Source of the DNA: Flavobacterium sp.
GTDB taxonomy: Bacteria > Bacteroidota > Bacteroidia > Flavobacteriales > Flavobacteriaceae
Length of the DNA: 64,000 nt
Reading direction: 5' to 3'
NCBI GenBank assembly: GCA_016721735.1
Contig: JADKHM010000002.1
Coordinates: forward strand, 1 to 64,000
The position numbers and the translations under genes were made by a program. How positions within the stretch are numbered: the first letter of the stretch is position 1; every line of letters starts with the position of its first letter. Below are positions 1 through 7,742 of this stretch, piece after piece. The notes below the pieces were generated by a model. That model ran no database searches. It was not told the DNA's origin and was given only the letters and a program-made list of their open reading frames with translations.

Positions 1-1
1 C

Positions 2-602
2 CAACAAGAAAACTTCAAGAAATCGAAAGTTGATTACCCTATGAAATTTAGATATGCCGTTTCTGATATTGGAAGACTAATAAGCTTCACGATAAATTTC
101 AAGATGGGACTTTATTGAAAAAGAAGGAGGGAGGTGATTCCGATGGTTATCAGACATTCCGTTACTTAATGAACAATTAATGGTAAAAGGTCCAGTAAGG
201 GAACTTTTATTTGCCCCTATAAGCTGGTTGCCACACGCGGAGCTCTGTTATTCTACAAAGTCATCCGAAGAACAACGCTATGTGCTGCACCTTGATTATC
301 AACGAAAAAATGATAATTTTCGAAATCTAAAATGGGCAAACTACGAAGAAATGCTAGCGCACAGGCAAAAAAGCCCACACATAATAAAAGCCAGGATAAA
401 TCAACGCGAGCATAACTTAAAATCAGATGGGCGTAAACTAACTGTCACAAAAAGTTATTCCTCAAAAGGAATTATTATTCGGTGATTCCAAACAGAAAAC
501 ACGTTTAAAATGTTAGCCAAACAATTTGGCATTAGCGAAATGCAAGTATGTCACGAATGAGAAAACCAAAAGAAGGAAAATTGGGGACATATTAAAATTT
601 AA
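2..602 (+). pseudogene. NUMOD4/HNH-like endonuclease gene, frameshifted and 5'-partial
   Basis: The frame is open from the window edge and reads into MKFRYAVSDIGRLISFT at 41, then breaks near base 90. A longer frame (180-485) carries the core YVLHLDYQRKNDNFRNLKW followed by EEMLAHRQKSPH, typical of small Flavobacteriaceae proteins with a NUMOD4-like N-terminus and an HNH-like centre. The tail continues in other frames as a segment containing LAKQFGISEMQ (about 510-548) and ends ENWGHIKI just before a stop at 600-602. Restoring one base at about 90 (cac-gat), 458 and 510 (short A runs) reconnects much of the protein, so this is one broken gene. I place the family from memory of related sequences. 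Whether the breaks are biological or sequencing errors cannot be told from the sequence. The role is unknown; homing-endonuclease relatives cut DNA. Confidence 0.6.
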
Positions 603-653
603 AACCGAACTACTAGCAACTATCAAATCAAAGGACTTATTTTTATTCGGACT

Positions 654-1973
654 ATGCATATTTTAAAAATCATACACGGTTATCCACCAAATTATAATGC
701 AGGTTCAGAAGTTTACAGTCAATCTATATGCAACGAACTCTCTAAACAACACAAGGTTTCAGTTTTTACGAGAGAGGAAAACCCTTACTCTCCGGACTTT
801 GCTATCCGACACGAAAACGCTTTCGACAATCTTGATTTCTATTTTGTAAATAATCCGCAAGGCAAAGACGGTTACAGACACGAAAAACTTGACAATAATT
901 TTGTGGACCTACTAAAACAAATCAAACCGGACATCGCACATATAGGACACTTAAACCATCTTTCAACAGGTTTGGTTGAAGAACTCAAGAAGCAAAATAT
1001 CCCGATCGTTTTTACTCTTCACGACTTTTGGTTGATGTGTCCGAGAGGACAATTTCTAACACGAAGCATTGGAGAAGCAAATAATTTTCATTTGTGTGCA
1101 GGACAGCAAGACCGTAAGTGTGCAACCGACTGTTACAAAGTTTATTTCAGTGGCAACAAAGCAGATGAACAACAAGAAATTGAAAGTTGGAGCAGTTGGG
1201 TTCACAATCGAATGATTGAAACAAAAGCAATCATAGACAGGGTTGATTTATTTATTGCACCATCGCAATATTTGCGAAACAGATTTATCAATGAATTTTT
1301 AGTTCCCGAAAACAAAATCATTTTTCTTGACTACGGTTTTCCGACAGAATATTTAACTCAAACAGAAAAATCAAAAGAGAAAACCATTTACACTTTTGGC
1401 TACATAGGAACGCACATTACTTCAAAGGGGGTAAATCAACTCATTGAAGCGTTTAAACAAATTGAAGAACCTGCAACACTAAAAATTTACGGCAGACAAA
1501 ACGGCCAAAGCACAAATGCTTTAAAGTTGCTTGCAGCAGCTTCAAAAAATAAAATTGAGTTTATAGGCGAATACATCAATCGCAATTTGGCAAATGATGT
1601 TTTCTCAAAAGTGGATTGCATAGTTGTTCCGAGTATTTGGGCAGAGAATTCACCGCTTGTAATTCACGAAGCACAATCTTGCAAAGTTCCAGTAATCACC
1701 GCCGACTTTGGAGGAATGAAAGAATATGTTCAGCACAAAGTGAACGGGCTTTTGTTTGAACACCGAAATACAAATTCATTAAAAGAGCAATTGAGGTTTG
1801 CTATCGCAAACCCCAATTTAATGAAGCATTTTGGAGAAAGAGGTTATCTGTTTTCCAAAGATGGGAGTGTTCAAAATCAAGATCATTGCGAAGAGTTGAG
1901 AAAATTTACACTGTTTCACCAAAAAATCTTTGGAGAATTACTATTGATACAAACCCAGAAGATTGTAATTTGA
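654..1973 (+). CDS. GT4-family glycosyltransferase, probably the N-terminal half of a GT4-radical SAM fusion
   Basis: This protein has a GT-B fold of the GT4 family, which transfers sugar from an activated nucleotide donor. The N-terminus MHILKIIHGYPPNYNAGSE is the usual GT4 acceptor-domain start with the PP-x-GG-like loop. The middle has LHDFWLMCPRG, seen in GT4 enzymes acting on cell-surface glycans, and a Cys-rich insert (residues about 155-175). The donor domain has YIGTHITSKGVNQLIEAF and the E-x7-E motif ENSPLVIHE near residue 330. No signal peptide is visible, so it is cytoplasmic. The last 25 residues are out of family: at about base 1899, adding one G lets the frame run straight into the radical SAM protein (EELEKIYTVSPKNLW). 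The true gene is therefore probably one fused ORF of about 760 aa, and the listed stop at 1973 is an artefact of a frameshift. The acceptor is unknown. Confidence 0.85.
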   Translation: MHILKIIHGYPPNYNAGSEVYSQSICNELSKQHKVSVFTREENPYSPDFAIRHENAFDNLDFYFVNNPQGKDGYRHEKLDNNFVDLLKQIKPDIAHIGHLNHLSTGLVEELKKQNIPIVFTLHDFWLMCPRGQFLTRSIGEANNFHLCAGQQDRKCATDCYKVYFSGNKADEQQEIESWSSWVHNRMIETKAIIDRVDLFIAPSQYLRNRFINEFLVPENKIIFLDYGFPTEYLTQTEKSKEKTIYTFGYIGTHITSKGVNQLIEAFKQIEEPATLKIYGRQNGQSTNALKLLAAASKNKIEFIGEYINRNLANDVFSKVDCIVVPSIWAENSPLVIHEAQSCKVPVITADFGGMKEYVQHKVNGLLFEHRNTNSLKEQLRFAIANPNLMKHFGERGYLFSKDGSVQNQDHCEELRKFTLFHQKIFGELLLIQTQKIVI

Positions 1974-2608
1974 AATGTGTAATGTGCGAAGAACACAGCC
2001 CTTACAGCGACTTCATTCCTACACTTTATAAAGAAACAGGAGTTAAACGCAGACGAATGGAGTTTGCAACTGTTGAAGATATTTTTTTGCAAGCAGAAAA
2101 ATTAGGAGTGAAAGAAATCATTCCTTCGACAATGGGAGAACCTTTGATGTATAAAGGCATTGAAGGAATTTTTGAACTCTCACAAAAGCACGGCATTAAA
2201 ATAAATCTCACAACCAACGGAACATTTCCGAAACTGAAGGTTGAGCAGTGGGCAAATTTGATTGTGCCAAACACAACCGATGTAAAAATTAGTTGGAATG
2301 GTGCAACAGCAGAAACAGCAGAGAAAGTTATGAAGGGCTTGAACTACAATCAAGTTTTAGAAAAAGTAAAAGAGTTCATTGCGTTCCGCAACAAACTCTT
2401 TACTGAAACTGGTTGGTATTGCAGCATTACTTTTCAGTTGACTTTCATGCAGAATAACATGCACGAGTTAGCGGAAATTGTAAAACTTGCAGCTGAGTTG
2501 GGAGTTGATAGAGTGAAAGGGCATCAATTGTGGACACACTTCGAGGAAATAAAATCTCTCTCGATGAAAGAGACAAAAGAAAGTGTAAGCAATGGAATGA
2601 GTATGTGA
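1886..2608 (+). CDS. Radical SAM enzyme core domain (frameshifted from the upstream GT4 and the downstream SPASM part)
   Basis: The radical SAM signature is visible as C-N-L-K-C-V-M-C (CxxxCxxC), which binds the 4Fe-4S cluster that cleaves S-adenosylmethionine. It follows LWRITIDTNPED, a start typical of SPASM-type radical SAM proteins. Further landmarks are STMGEPLMY (the GGE-like SAM-binding region) and INLTTNGTF. The frame starts only at a TTG inside the glycosyltransferase and has no start codon of its own, which supports a GT4-radical SAM fusion. It ends prematurely at 2608. Restoring one A in the short run near 2587 (gta-aag-caa) continues it into the KQWNEYVKQAYEAQ frame. The substrate is unknown. 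SPASM enzymes often modify peptides, but some act on small molecules. Confidence 0.75.
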   Translation: MRRVEKIYTVSPKNLWRITIDTNPEDCNLKCVMCEEHSPYSDFIPTLYKETGVKRRRMEFATVEDIFLQAEKLGVKEIIPSTMGEPLMYKGIEGIFELSQKHGIKINLTTNGTFPKLKVEQWANLIVPNTTDVKISWNGATAETAEKVMKGLNYNQVLEKVKEFIAFRNKLFTETGWYCSITFQLTFMQNNMHELAEIVKLAAELGVDRVKGHQLWTHFEEIKSLSMKETKESVSNGMSM

Positions 2609-2938
2609 AGCAAGCATATGAAGCACAAGAAAATTTTAGAAAGCCAAACGGAGAGAAAGTAATTTTAGAAAATATTATTCCGCTTCACGACAACGAAACA
2701 AAAGAACTTCCCGAAGAATATGAATGTCCGTTTCTAACAAATGAAATTTGGATTTCTGCAACAGGAAATATTTCTCCTTGTTGTGCTCCTGACAATTTGC
2801 GAAAATCATTAGGTGATTTCGGAAACATTGAAACAACACTATTGAAGATGTTTTACAAAGTTCAGTTTACATCGAACTTGTAACAACTACAAAACGAAAC
2901 CACTTTGTAAAACTTGTAACATGAGAAAGCCTGCATGA
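2530..2938 (+). pseudogene. C-terminal SPASM part of the radical SAM enzyme, frameshifted
   Basis: This frame continues the radical SAM protein after a shift near 2587. It carries CPFLTNEIWISATGNISPCC, a SPASM-like auxiliary cluster region. It then shifts again near 2838 and 2884. The final frame reads NYKTKPLCKTCNMRKPA and stops at 2936-2938, supplying the CxxC expected at the end of a SPASM domain. The restored stop overlaps the next ATG as ATGA (2935-2938), so the cluster was built for translational coupling. Three single-base losses restore a continuous protein from the GT4 start to this stop. The frame listed as ending at 2883 is only the middle fragment. Confidence 0.65.
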
Positions 2939-3468
2939 AACTGATTACTGAACTCAAGAAACATTCAACAAATTCAAAGTTAGCTCTGCTGATAAGGCAC
3001 GGAGACCGTGAGCAAATTCCGCAAGGAGAATTTGGCAATGAAATTTTACTGAATGAAAAGGGTAGGAAAAATTCTTTGGCTTTTGGGGAAGCACTTAAAG
3101 GATTTCCAATCAAACGAATTTTGACAAGTCCAATTCCAAGATGTGTTCAAACCGCAGAACTGATTTCAGAAGGTTTTGGTGGTGGTTTAGAAATTATAGC
3201 AACAAAATGTTTAGGGGATCCCGGACTTCATACAGCAGATGAAAAAATTGCAGGAGAATTTTTCTTGGCTCATGGTTTCCATGAAATTCTTAGAAGATTT
3301 ATGATAGACGAACCGGTTCCGGGAGTTCCAAATGTAAAACACTTCAAAAACATAATGACAGAGTTTATACATGAAAGCACGACTGAAAAAGGATTAACAA
3401 TTTTCGTTACTCACGACAGCCTAATTGCTATGTATCATTTGTTTGAATGGAACTGTTTACACAATTGA
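2935..3468 (+). CDS. Histidine phosphatase family protein (phosphoglycerate-mutase-like)
   Basis: The catalytic RHG is present at residues 21-23 (LLIRHGDRE). The expected second-half histidine is at about 161 (FVTHDSLIAMYH), and SPIPRCVQTAELI gives the conserved phosphate-pocket Arg. This is histidine phosphatase branch 1, which hydrolyses phosphate esters through a phospho-histidine. The frame breaks near 3445. In another frame the protein continues as NGTVYTIDNWVDYLEG and ends at 3521-3523, where the stop overlaps the ATG of the WG-repeat gene. The start at 2935 overlaps the stop of the restored radical SAM gene in the same way. The tight coupling suggests it acts in one pathway with the glycosyltransferase/radical SAM protein, perhaps dephosphorylating an intermediate. 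That role is inference. Confidence 0.8.
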   Translation: MKLITELKKHSTNSKLALLIRHGDREQIPQGEFGNEILLNEKGRKNSLAFGEALKGFPIKRILTSPIPRCVQTAELISEGFGGGLEIIATKCLGDPGLHTADEKIAGEFFLAHGFHEILRRFMIDEPVPGVPNVKHFKNIMTEFIHESTTEKGLTIFVTHDSLIAMYHLFEWNCLHN

Positions 3469-3519
3469 TAATTGGGTTGATTATTTGGAAGGTATGGTTT
3501 ATAAAATTGAAGAAGAAAA

Positions 3520-4221
3520 ATGAATTGGCAAGACATAAAAGTTTCAGCAGACAACTCTCACTTTTTGTTTGACGGAAAACAAATTTTCGGCAGAAAGTTC
3601 ATTGAAGTGTTGAAGTTTCATTCACCAGGACTTGCACCAGTAAAAGACAAAAGCGGCTCATATCATATTGATAGTTTTGGAAATCAACTTTATGTAGAAA
3701 GGTTCGCACGGACTTTTGGTTTCTATTGCAACAGAGCAGCAGTTGTGCATGCTGACAAATGTTTTCACATCACAGACACAGGTAAGCAAGCATACAAAGA
3801 CACTTTTGCATGGACAGGAAACTTTCAAGAAAACTTTTGTTCAGTTCGTAACAGTGAAAACAAATATTTTCACATTGACCTTGATGGCAACAGAATTTAC
3901 AACGACAGTTTTCTTTATTGTGGCGACTTTAAAGACGGAATAGCTTGTGTGAAAACTTCAAAAGGTTTATTCCGACACATTTATTCTAACGGAAAATATC
4001 TCCATGACAAAGAATTTTCCGACCTTGGGATCTATCATAAAAACTTTGCAATAGCTAAAGACAATGGCGGCTGGTATCACATTGACAAGTCAGGAAATGA
4101 AATTTATAGACAAAGATTTTTAGCAGTTGAACCATTTTACAACGGCTTTGCTTTGGTTACACAGTTTGACAACGATAAAATAATTATAGACGAAAACGGT
4201 AATACGGTAGTAAAAATATAA
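3520..4221 (+). CDS. WG-repeat (beta-propeller-like) protein
   Basis: This 233-aa protein is built from about five or six repeats of roughly 40 residues with the pattern YHIDxxGxxIYxxxF (for example YFHIDLDGNRIYNDSF and WYHIDKSGNEIYRQRF). The pattern matches the WG containing-repeat family. There is no signal peptide or membrane segment, so it is probably cytoplasmic. It is the only intact gene of the cluster, starting in an ATGA overlap with the histidine phosphatase stop. WG repeats generally serve as binding scaffolds and have no assigned enzymatic role. Here it could recruit a substrate or partner for the GT4-radical SAM enzyme (inference). Confidence 0.75.
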   Translation: MNWQDIKVSADNSHFLFDGKQIFGRKFIEVLKFHSPGLAPVKDKSGSYHIDSFGNQLYVERFARTFGFYCNRAAVVHADKCFHITDTGKQAYKDTFAWTGNFQENFCSVRNSENKYFHIDLDGNRIYNDSFLYCGDFKDGIACVKTSKGLFRHIYSNGKYLHDKEFSDLGIYHKNFAIAKDNGGWYHIDKSGNEIYRQRFLAVEPFYNGFALVTQFDNDKIIIDENGNTVVKI

Positions 4222-4247
4222 TGATGATGGAAAATAGAACAAGACAT

Positions 4248-4330
4248 AACAGCTGTCAAACGCAATCGCTAGAATTCGGGTTCGTGACGCTTTTTATCTA
4301 TATTCGTCTTTACATATTAGAAAAACCCTG
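4248..4330 (+). repeat. Dispersed non-coding repeat, copy A
   Basis: The segment begins AACAGCTGTCAAAC and continues with caatcgctaga, then a T-rich stretch with CTATATTCGT and an AGAAAAACCC block. Nearly the same order of blocks recurs at 24608-24690, and the T-run/GCTATATTCGTTTT part recurs at 27736-27770. It lies in the 167-bp gap between the WG-repeat gene and the broken CoiA-like gene. Its function is unknown. Each copy sits upstream of an accessory gene. Confidence 0.6.
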
Positions 4331-4388
4331 TTTATTATTCGAGACTATTGTATGTCATCTAATCATAAGTAATTTAAAATAATCGCGT

Positions 4389-5144
4389 ATGAAATTTGCG
4401 TATGTTGACAATATAAAACAGAAGCGAAACCTAATTTAACTGGTCTATGTATAAGCTGTGCAAAAGATGTTCGATCGTACTGCGGCGACCAAATAATTCA
4501 TCATTGAAACATATAAATTTAAGTGAATGTGATTTCTGGTATGAAAGAGAAACCGAGTGGTATAGAAATTGGAAAAATCATTTTGATATTTCATATCAAG
4601 AAATTGTAAAATTCGATACAAATACTAAAGAAAAACATATTGCTGACATTTATCTTCCTCAAAAAGACTTAGTAATTGAATTTCAACACTCAGCTGTTGA
4701 AATTGATGAAATTAAAGCCCGTGAGCTATTCTATAATAGAATGATATGGGTCATAGACTTAACCTCAGTTAAAAATAATATTGAGTTCCACAAGGACAAA
4801 AATGACTTAAAATTTCTATTTGATAAAATGAAATCTCAACTTCCGAAGGAATTTGAAATTGACAAAGAATTTCAAGAAAGTCACTCTAAAAACAATGAGG
4901 TAGCTGATTTCTTAGATTTTAGGAATCGGTAAAGAAAAATTATAGAGAGTCAATATATAGCAAAATTAGAAGACAACATTATTCCCTTTGTCAGAAAGAT
5001 GAGTATTATTTAATGACATGGAAAAACTTACATAAAAGGTGGGACTTTAGCGAAAAACCAAAGTTTATTGATTTTGGAGATGATAATATTTATCAATTAA
5101 TCGAACGCATAAAGACCGGCAGGAAGCCGTGCCTAACATTGTGA
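4389..5144 (+). pseudogene. CoiA-like competence/nuclease family gene, frameshifted
   Basis: The start MKFAYVDNIK at 4389 breaks after ten residues. One restored A gives a zinc-ribbon-like LCISCAKDVRSYCGDQIIHH, then another shift near 4506 leads into SECDFWYERETEWYRNWKNHF. The core HIADIYLPQKDLVIEFQHS looks like the PD-(D/E)xK-type nuclease motif of the CoiA-like family (D then E-x-Q), with ARELFYNRMIWVID after it. A third shift near 4928 leads to RWDFSEKPKFIDFGDDNIYQLIE, ending at 5144. All three shifts are fixed by one added base in a short run. CoiA proteins take part in DNA processing in competence; relatives in Bacteroidetes accessory DNA have no proven role. The longest open part is 4447-4932. 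Confidence 0.6.
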
Positions 5145-5271
5145 AACGATAATAAGAAGTATTTTATTGAACAATAAGTTAATTATTGTTAACCAACGAG
5201 ATGAAAAACAAAGCCCGATTTAAAACCGAGCTTTCCCATTCAACTCCAAAGTCACCACAACTCAAGTCAAA

Positions 5272-5448
5272 TTATTTTTTGCGCTTCTTCAATATCCATT
5301 TCAGTAGCCACGAAATCGCGAAACTCACTACGGCGCCAAGCGCGGCCAATACCACCGTTCGTAGTAAATCCGCCGAGTGAATATTCGGCACGATACTCAA
5401 AAATGTACCGCCAGCCGTGCCTACTTTTATAGATAAGTTAGTGTGCAT
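5272..5448 (-). CDS. Small single-pass membrane protein (58 aa), last gene of the minus-strand cassette
   Basis: ATG at 5448 to TAA at 5272 gives a 58-aa protein. The N-terminal half MHTNLSIKVGTAGGTF is followed by one membrane segment (TVVLAALGAVVSFAISWLL), and the C-terminus is strongly basic, WILKKRKK. It starts only 5 bp after the stop of the preceding gene, in the same direction, and has no other plausible overlapping gene. The pairing of two tiny membrane proteins after a DUF5675 gene recalls holin-type lysis or transport modules, but no specific family is recognised. Confidence 0.6.
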   Translation of the reverse strand: MHTNLSIKVGTAGGTFLSIVPNIHSADLLRTVVLAALGAVVSFAISWLLKWILKKRKK

Positions 5449-5453
5449 GGTAA

Positions 5454-5690
5454 TTAAGATTTGCTATTCTGTGCATTGCTGAGGTCCTCAGCAGCGGTCG
5501 TCAATTGGCTTACGGCAGACAAAACACCTCCGGCAACAGTCAAATATCCTGCTGCAGAGCTCACCACAATAGGCATAGTGATAGGCGCCGCCAAGATAGT
5601 TCCACCGACAGTTGCCAACAACAGCCCGATATTGCGAAGCACTTTAAAAAATTCCGGTGTCGGAGCTTTCGCTCGTTGTACTAAGTTCAT
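5454..5690 (-). CDS. Small holin-like membrane protein (78 aa)
   Basis: The ATG at 5690 was chosen over an upstream TTG. The 78-aa protein has a charged N-terminus (MNLVQRAKAPTPEFFKVL) followed by two hydrophobic, glycine/alanine-rich segments, LLLATVGGTILAAPITMPIV and a second one running from SSAAGY to LSAV. It ends in a polar tail. A two-helix hairpin of this size is typical of holin-like or pore-like phage-derived proteins, but no family was recognised. It lies between the IGG-repeat lipoprotein (97-bp gap) and the 58-aa membrane protein (5-bp gap), all on the minus strand. Confidence 0.6.
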   Translation of the reverse strand: MNLVQRAKAPTPEFFKVLRNIGLLLATVGGTILAAPITMPIVVSSAAGYLTVAGGVLSAVSQLTTAAEDLSNAQNSKS

Positions 5691-5787
5691 GATCAATTTA
5701 CTTAAAGATGATACAATTCCTAAATCAATTATGTTCTCGGTGGTACACCATTTCCTCCAATAGGCAGTTTATTGGGTAAGTGGTCGT

Positions 5788-6318
5788 TCAATGCTCTTTG
5801 CGGCACACTACCTGTCCACCAATGTCCGCAAACAATCTATGACCAGTCTGGTTACCGCCTATTTCCAATAATTGTCGTGGGCAACTTTGCCCGCCAATAT
5901 CAGTCGCATTTCGAGGCATAGCACTACCAACACCATTCCCTCCAATAGCTACTAATCTGCGCGTTACGCCAGTGCCTCCAATGTCAGTGGCACTTCTAGG
6001 AACTGCTTGGCTACCTCCAATAGTAAGAGTGCGTCTTTCCTGCCCGCCAATTCCTCCGCCACCTATGCAAAGACTTTTGTAGTCTATTTCAGAATTGGTT
6101 CCCAATTCCTGTAACTGCTTTTCTGTTTCAACTTCAACAGGAACAGTGATGGCTTTTGTGTCCAAAACACTTTCATAATTTGTTGTTGGAGTTACTGCAG
6201 GGGCAGTTTCATTCTTACAACTAGTAACGCCAAAGGTTACTAAAAATACAAGCATCAATAACGAGATGCTTTTTACAATGTTTGAGGTTTGAGCTTTCGC
6301 TCCAAAAATATTTTTCAT
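5788..6318 (-). CDS. Lipoprotein with IGG repeats, unknown function
   Basis: This 176-aa protein has a signal peptide (residues 15-33) ending in a lipobox-like GVTSC, so it is probably an outer-membrane or surface lipoprotein. A short linker contains VPVEVETEKQLQELGTNS. From about residue 84 on it consists of short repeats with IGG every 10-16 residues and one Arg in most units (for example IGGTGVTRRLVAIGG and IGGQSCPRQLLEIGG). There are about eight IGG motifs, several beginning with D-I-G-G. I do not recognise this repeat. Regular turn-forming GG steps suggest a beta-helix-like or solenoid fold (inference). It sits 11 bp after the DUF5675 gene in a five-gene cassette. Confidence 0.7.
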   Translation of the reverse strand: MKNIFGAKAQTSNIVKSISLLMLVFLVTFGVTSCKNETAPAVTPTTNYESVLDTKAITVPVEVETEKQLQELGTNSEIDYKSLCIGGGGIGGQERRTLTIGGSQAVPRSATDIGGTGVTRRLVAIGGNGVGSAMPRNATDIGGQSCPRQLLEIGGNQTGHRLFADIGGQVVCRKEH

Positions 6319-6329
6319 GATAATTCAAT

Positions 6330-6725
6330 TTAAGATTGTACAATAATTTTTACTTTTTCGGCGCTATCTAAAGCGCCATAAACCAAGCTTTTAAGCTTAG
6401 CAAATGCCTTCCGAGATTGAAGACCTAATCCTGGTCCACTCAACTTCGTTACAGGCGCAATACAGCCATTCAATTCTTGCAAAGCATTGTTGGCAGGATG
6501 CATTAGAATCAATTTTCTGTTCTCAACTGCAACCAATTCCAAATGCCAATCAAACTTTTTGCTGTACCGTTTTCTTAAAAAATATTCCCCTTCCGGAATG
6601 CAGGAAATCCTTTTCTCGTTTTCCTTCCATGGCAATTGAATTGTATAACAAAGGAATTTGCCTTCACATTCAAGTTTTCCATTGGTCCCGTCGAGGAAAT
6701 ACTTCCTAGTCAGAATGAGAACCAT
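6330..6725 (-). CDS. DUF5675 family protein
   Basis: The start was chosen at ATG 6725, one base after the stop of the upstream gene. This gives MVLILTRKYFLDGTNGKL, and the frame is also open 4 codons further upstream. Family features are an initial LTRKYF with a T-x-G-K-L step, then CYTIQLPWKENEKRISCIPEGEY and a His-containing MHPANNALQELNGCIAP. These match DUF5675, a domain common in phage and prophage-like Bacteroidetes genes whose activity is unproven. There is no signal peptide. It is the second gene of the minus-strand cassette and nearly contiguous with the 251-aa gene, so the two are almost certainly co-transcribed. Confidence 0.75.
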   Translation of the reverse strand: MVLILTRKYFLDGTNGKLECEGKFLCYTIQLPWKENEKRISCIPEGEYFLRKRYSKKFDWHLELVAVENRKLILMHPANNALQELNGCIAPVTKLSGPGLGLQSRKAFAKLKSLVYGALDSAEKVKIIVQS

Positions 6726-6726
6726 T

Positions 6727-7482
6727 CTACAAGCCACTAACTTTCACCAATGCCAATGGGTTAAAAGCACCGTTTTTCAACGAATACATTTGCCCGTTTA
6801 CCTCTTGGTAAAACTCAATACCCAAAGCCACAAACAAAGGTTTGGTGCTAGCAGGAGTCACGTTATGAACATGGTTTACAACCGCAGTCAGCGCTGCATC
6901 CCAAGGTAAGATGGCAGTTTCAGCAGAGGCAACTACAAACACTTCCGCTTCAAAATCAACTTCCGCTCCCGCAGAAACAATCTTGTAGTGCGTAGTGCCC
7001 GATGGCGCCGCAATCATGTTCGTCGGAACAAATGGGTCAATGTCCAAAGTGAGCTTTCCACCAGGTCTGTCAATTGCGCTTACAAATGGCGCATACAAAC
7101 TAGTTCCCAGTTTACCACGAATGTTAAACTCAAAACCAGCGAGCAATTCCGCTTCCCCATCAATCACGTTTCTCAATCCACGTTGGTTTACCAAGTCCGC
7201 TTGAATCACTTTCACCATCGCTTGCGTCAAACGACTCACCATTCTACCATCGGCAGAATTAAGCAGCAATGCTCTCATAGCAGTGCGCAAAGTTTTTCCG
7301 GCTTTTCCAGCTCTCCCAAACTCAGAACCATTCTCACGCGTTCTTTGAAACGCAGGATCACTTTTAATTCGGCTTGCTTCAATGCCACCCTTTTCACGGG
7401 CCAGGTGCCCGTCTTGGGTTTTATAAAAGGTAATATCCCCGATAGTACCTTTCAATTTAATTATGCCTTTCTGTCTTGCCAT
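6727..7482 (-). CDS. Conserved Flavobacteriaceae protein of unknown function, first gene of the cassette
   Basis: This 251-aa cytoplasmic protein has no signal peptide. It begins MARQKGIIKLKGTIGDITFY with KTQDGHLAREKGGI, a start I remember from many Flavobacterium genomes. The N-terminal part (residues 30-110) is basic and helical. The C-terminal half is beta-rich (PFVPTNMIAAPSGTTHYKIV, then VNGQMYSLKNGAFNPLALVKV). I know no characterised member. The composition, a basic helical head and a beta tail, is compatible with a DNA- or particle-associated structural protein, but that is a guess. It leads a five-gene minus-strand operon with DUF5675, the IGG lipoprotein and two small membrane proteins. 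The divergent 67-aa gene starts 260 bp away. Confidence 0.7.
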   Translation of the reverse strand: MARQKGIIKLKGTIGDITFYKTQDGHLAREKGGIEASRIKSDPAFQRTRENGSEFGRAGKAGKTLRTAMRALLLNSADGRMVSRLTQAMVKVIQADLVNQRGLRNVIDGEAELLAGFEFNIRGKLGTSLYAPFVSAIDRPGGKLTLDIDPFVPTNMIAAPSGTTHYKIVSAGAEVDFEAEVFVVASAETAILPWDAALTAVVNHVHNVTPASTKPLFVALGIEFYQEVNGQMYSLKNGAFNPLALVKVSGL

Positions 7483-7678
7483 AATTTCTAAAATTTCAAT
7501 TAATACTCCTTTTCATACTCACTTCATTTCGATAATCGTTGCAACTTCTCTTCGAAAGATTAGGACAAAGATTTCCCCTCCCGAAAGACAATTCAAAACC
7601 ACCCCAATACAAACCATCTATAAACATCCATTTACATCTACTTCATTTTAGAATATGTAAGAATTTTGGCTAAATTTG

Positions 7679-7686
7679 CTACACAG
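7679..7686 (+). promoter_or_regulatory. Bacteroidetes-type -7 box (TAAATTTG)
   Basis: TAAATTTG matches the TAnnTTTG -7 consensus of the Bacteroidetes primary sigma factor. It lies 57 bp upstream of the small gene at 7743. No clear TTG -33 element is seen at the right distance (only a T run), so this is a moderate call. Confidence 0.4.
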
Positions 7687-7742
7687 ATGAAGTACACCAA
7701 AGCCTAGTCAAAGGCATGGATAGTGTATGAAAATGAGTAAAA

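Noticed and set aside
4248..4330. Integron attC site
   Set aside because: No convincing R'/R'' pair (GTTRRRY/RYYYAAC) with an inverted L-box could be laid out, and no integron integrase is present.
5186..5380. 64-aa plus-strand frame
   Set aside because: It overlaps the minus-strand 58-aa membrane protein, which has a clear start, a membrane helix and operon spacing.
5461..5763. 100-aa plus-strand frame
   Set aside because: Antisense to the holin-like gene and composed of low-complexity Ala/Val/Thr shadow sequence.
6988..7491. 167-aa plus-strand frame over the 251-aa gene
   Set aside because: It is antisense to a gene with clear family features, has a Ser/Arg/His-rich shadow composition and no start context.
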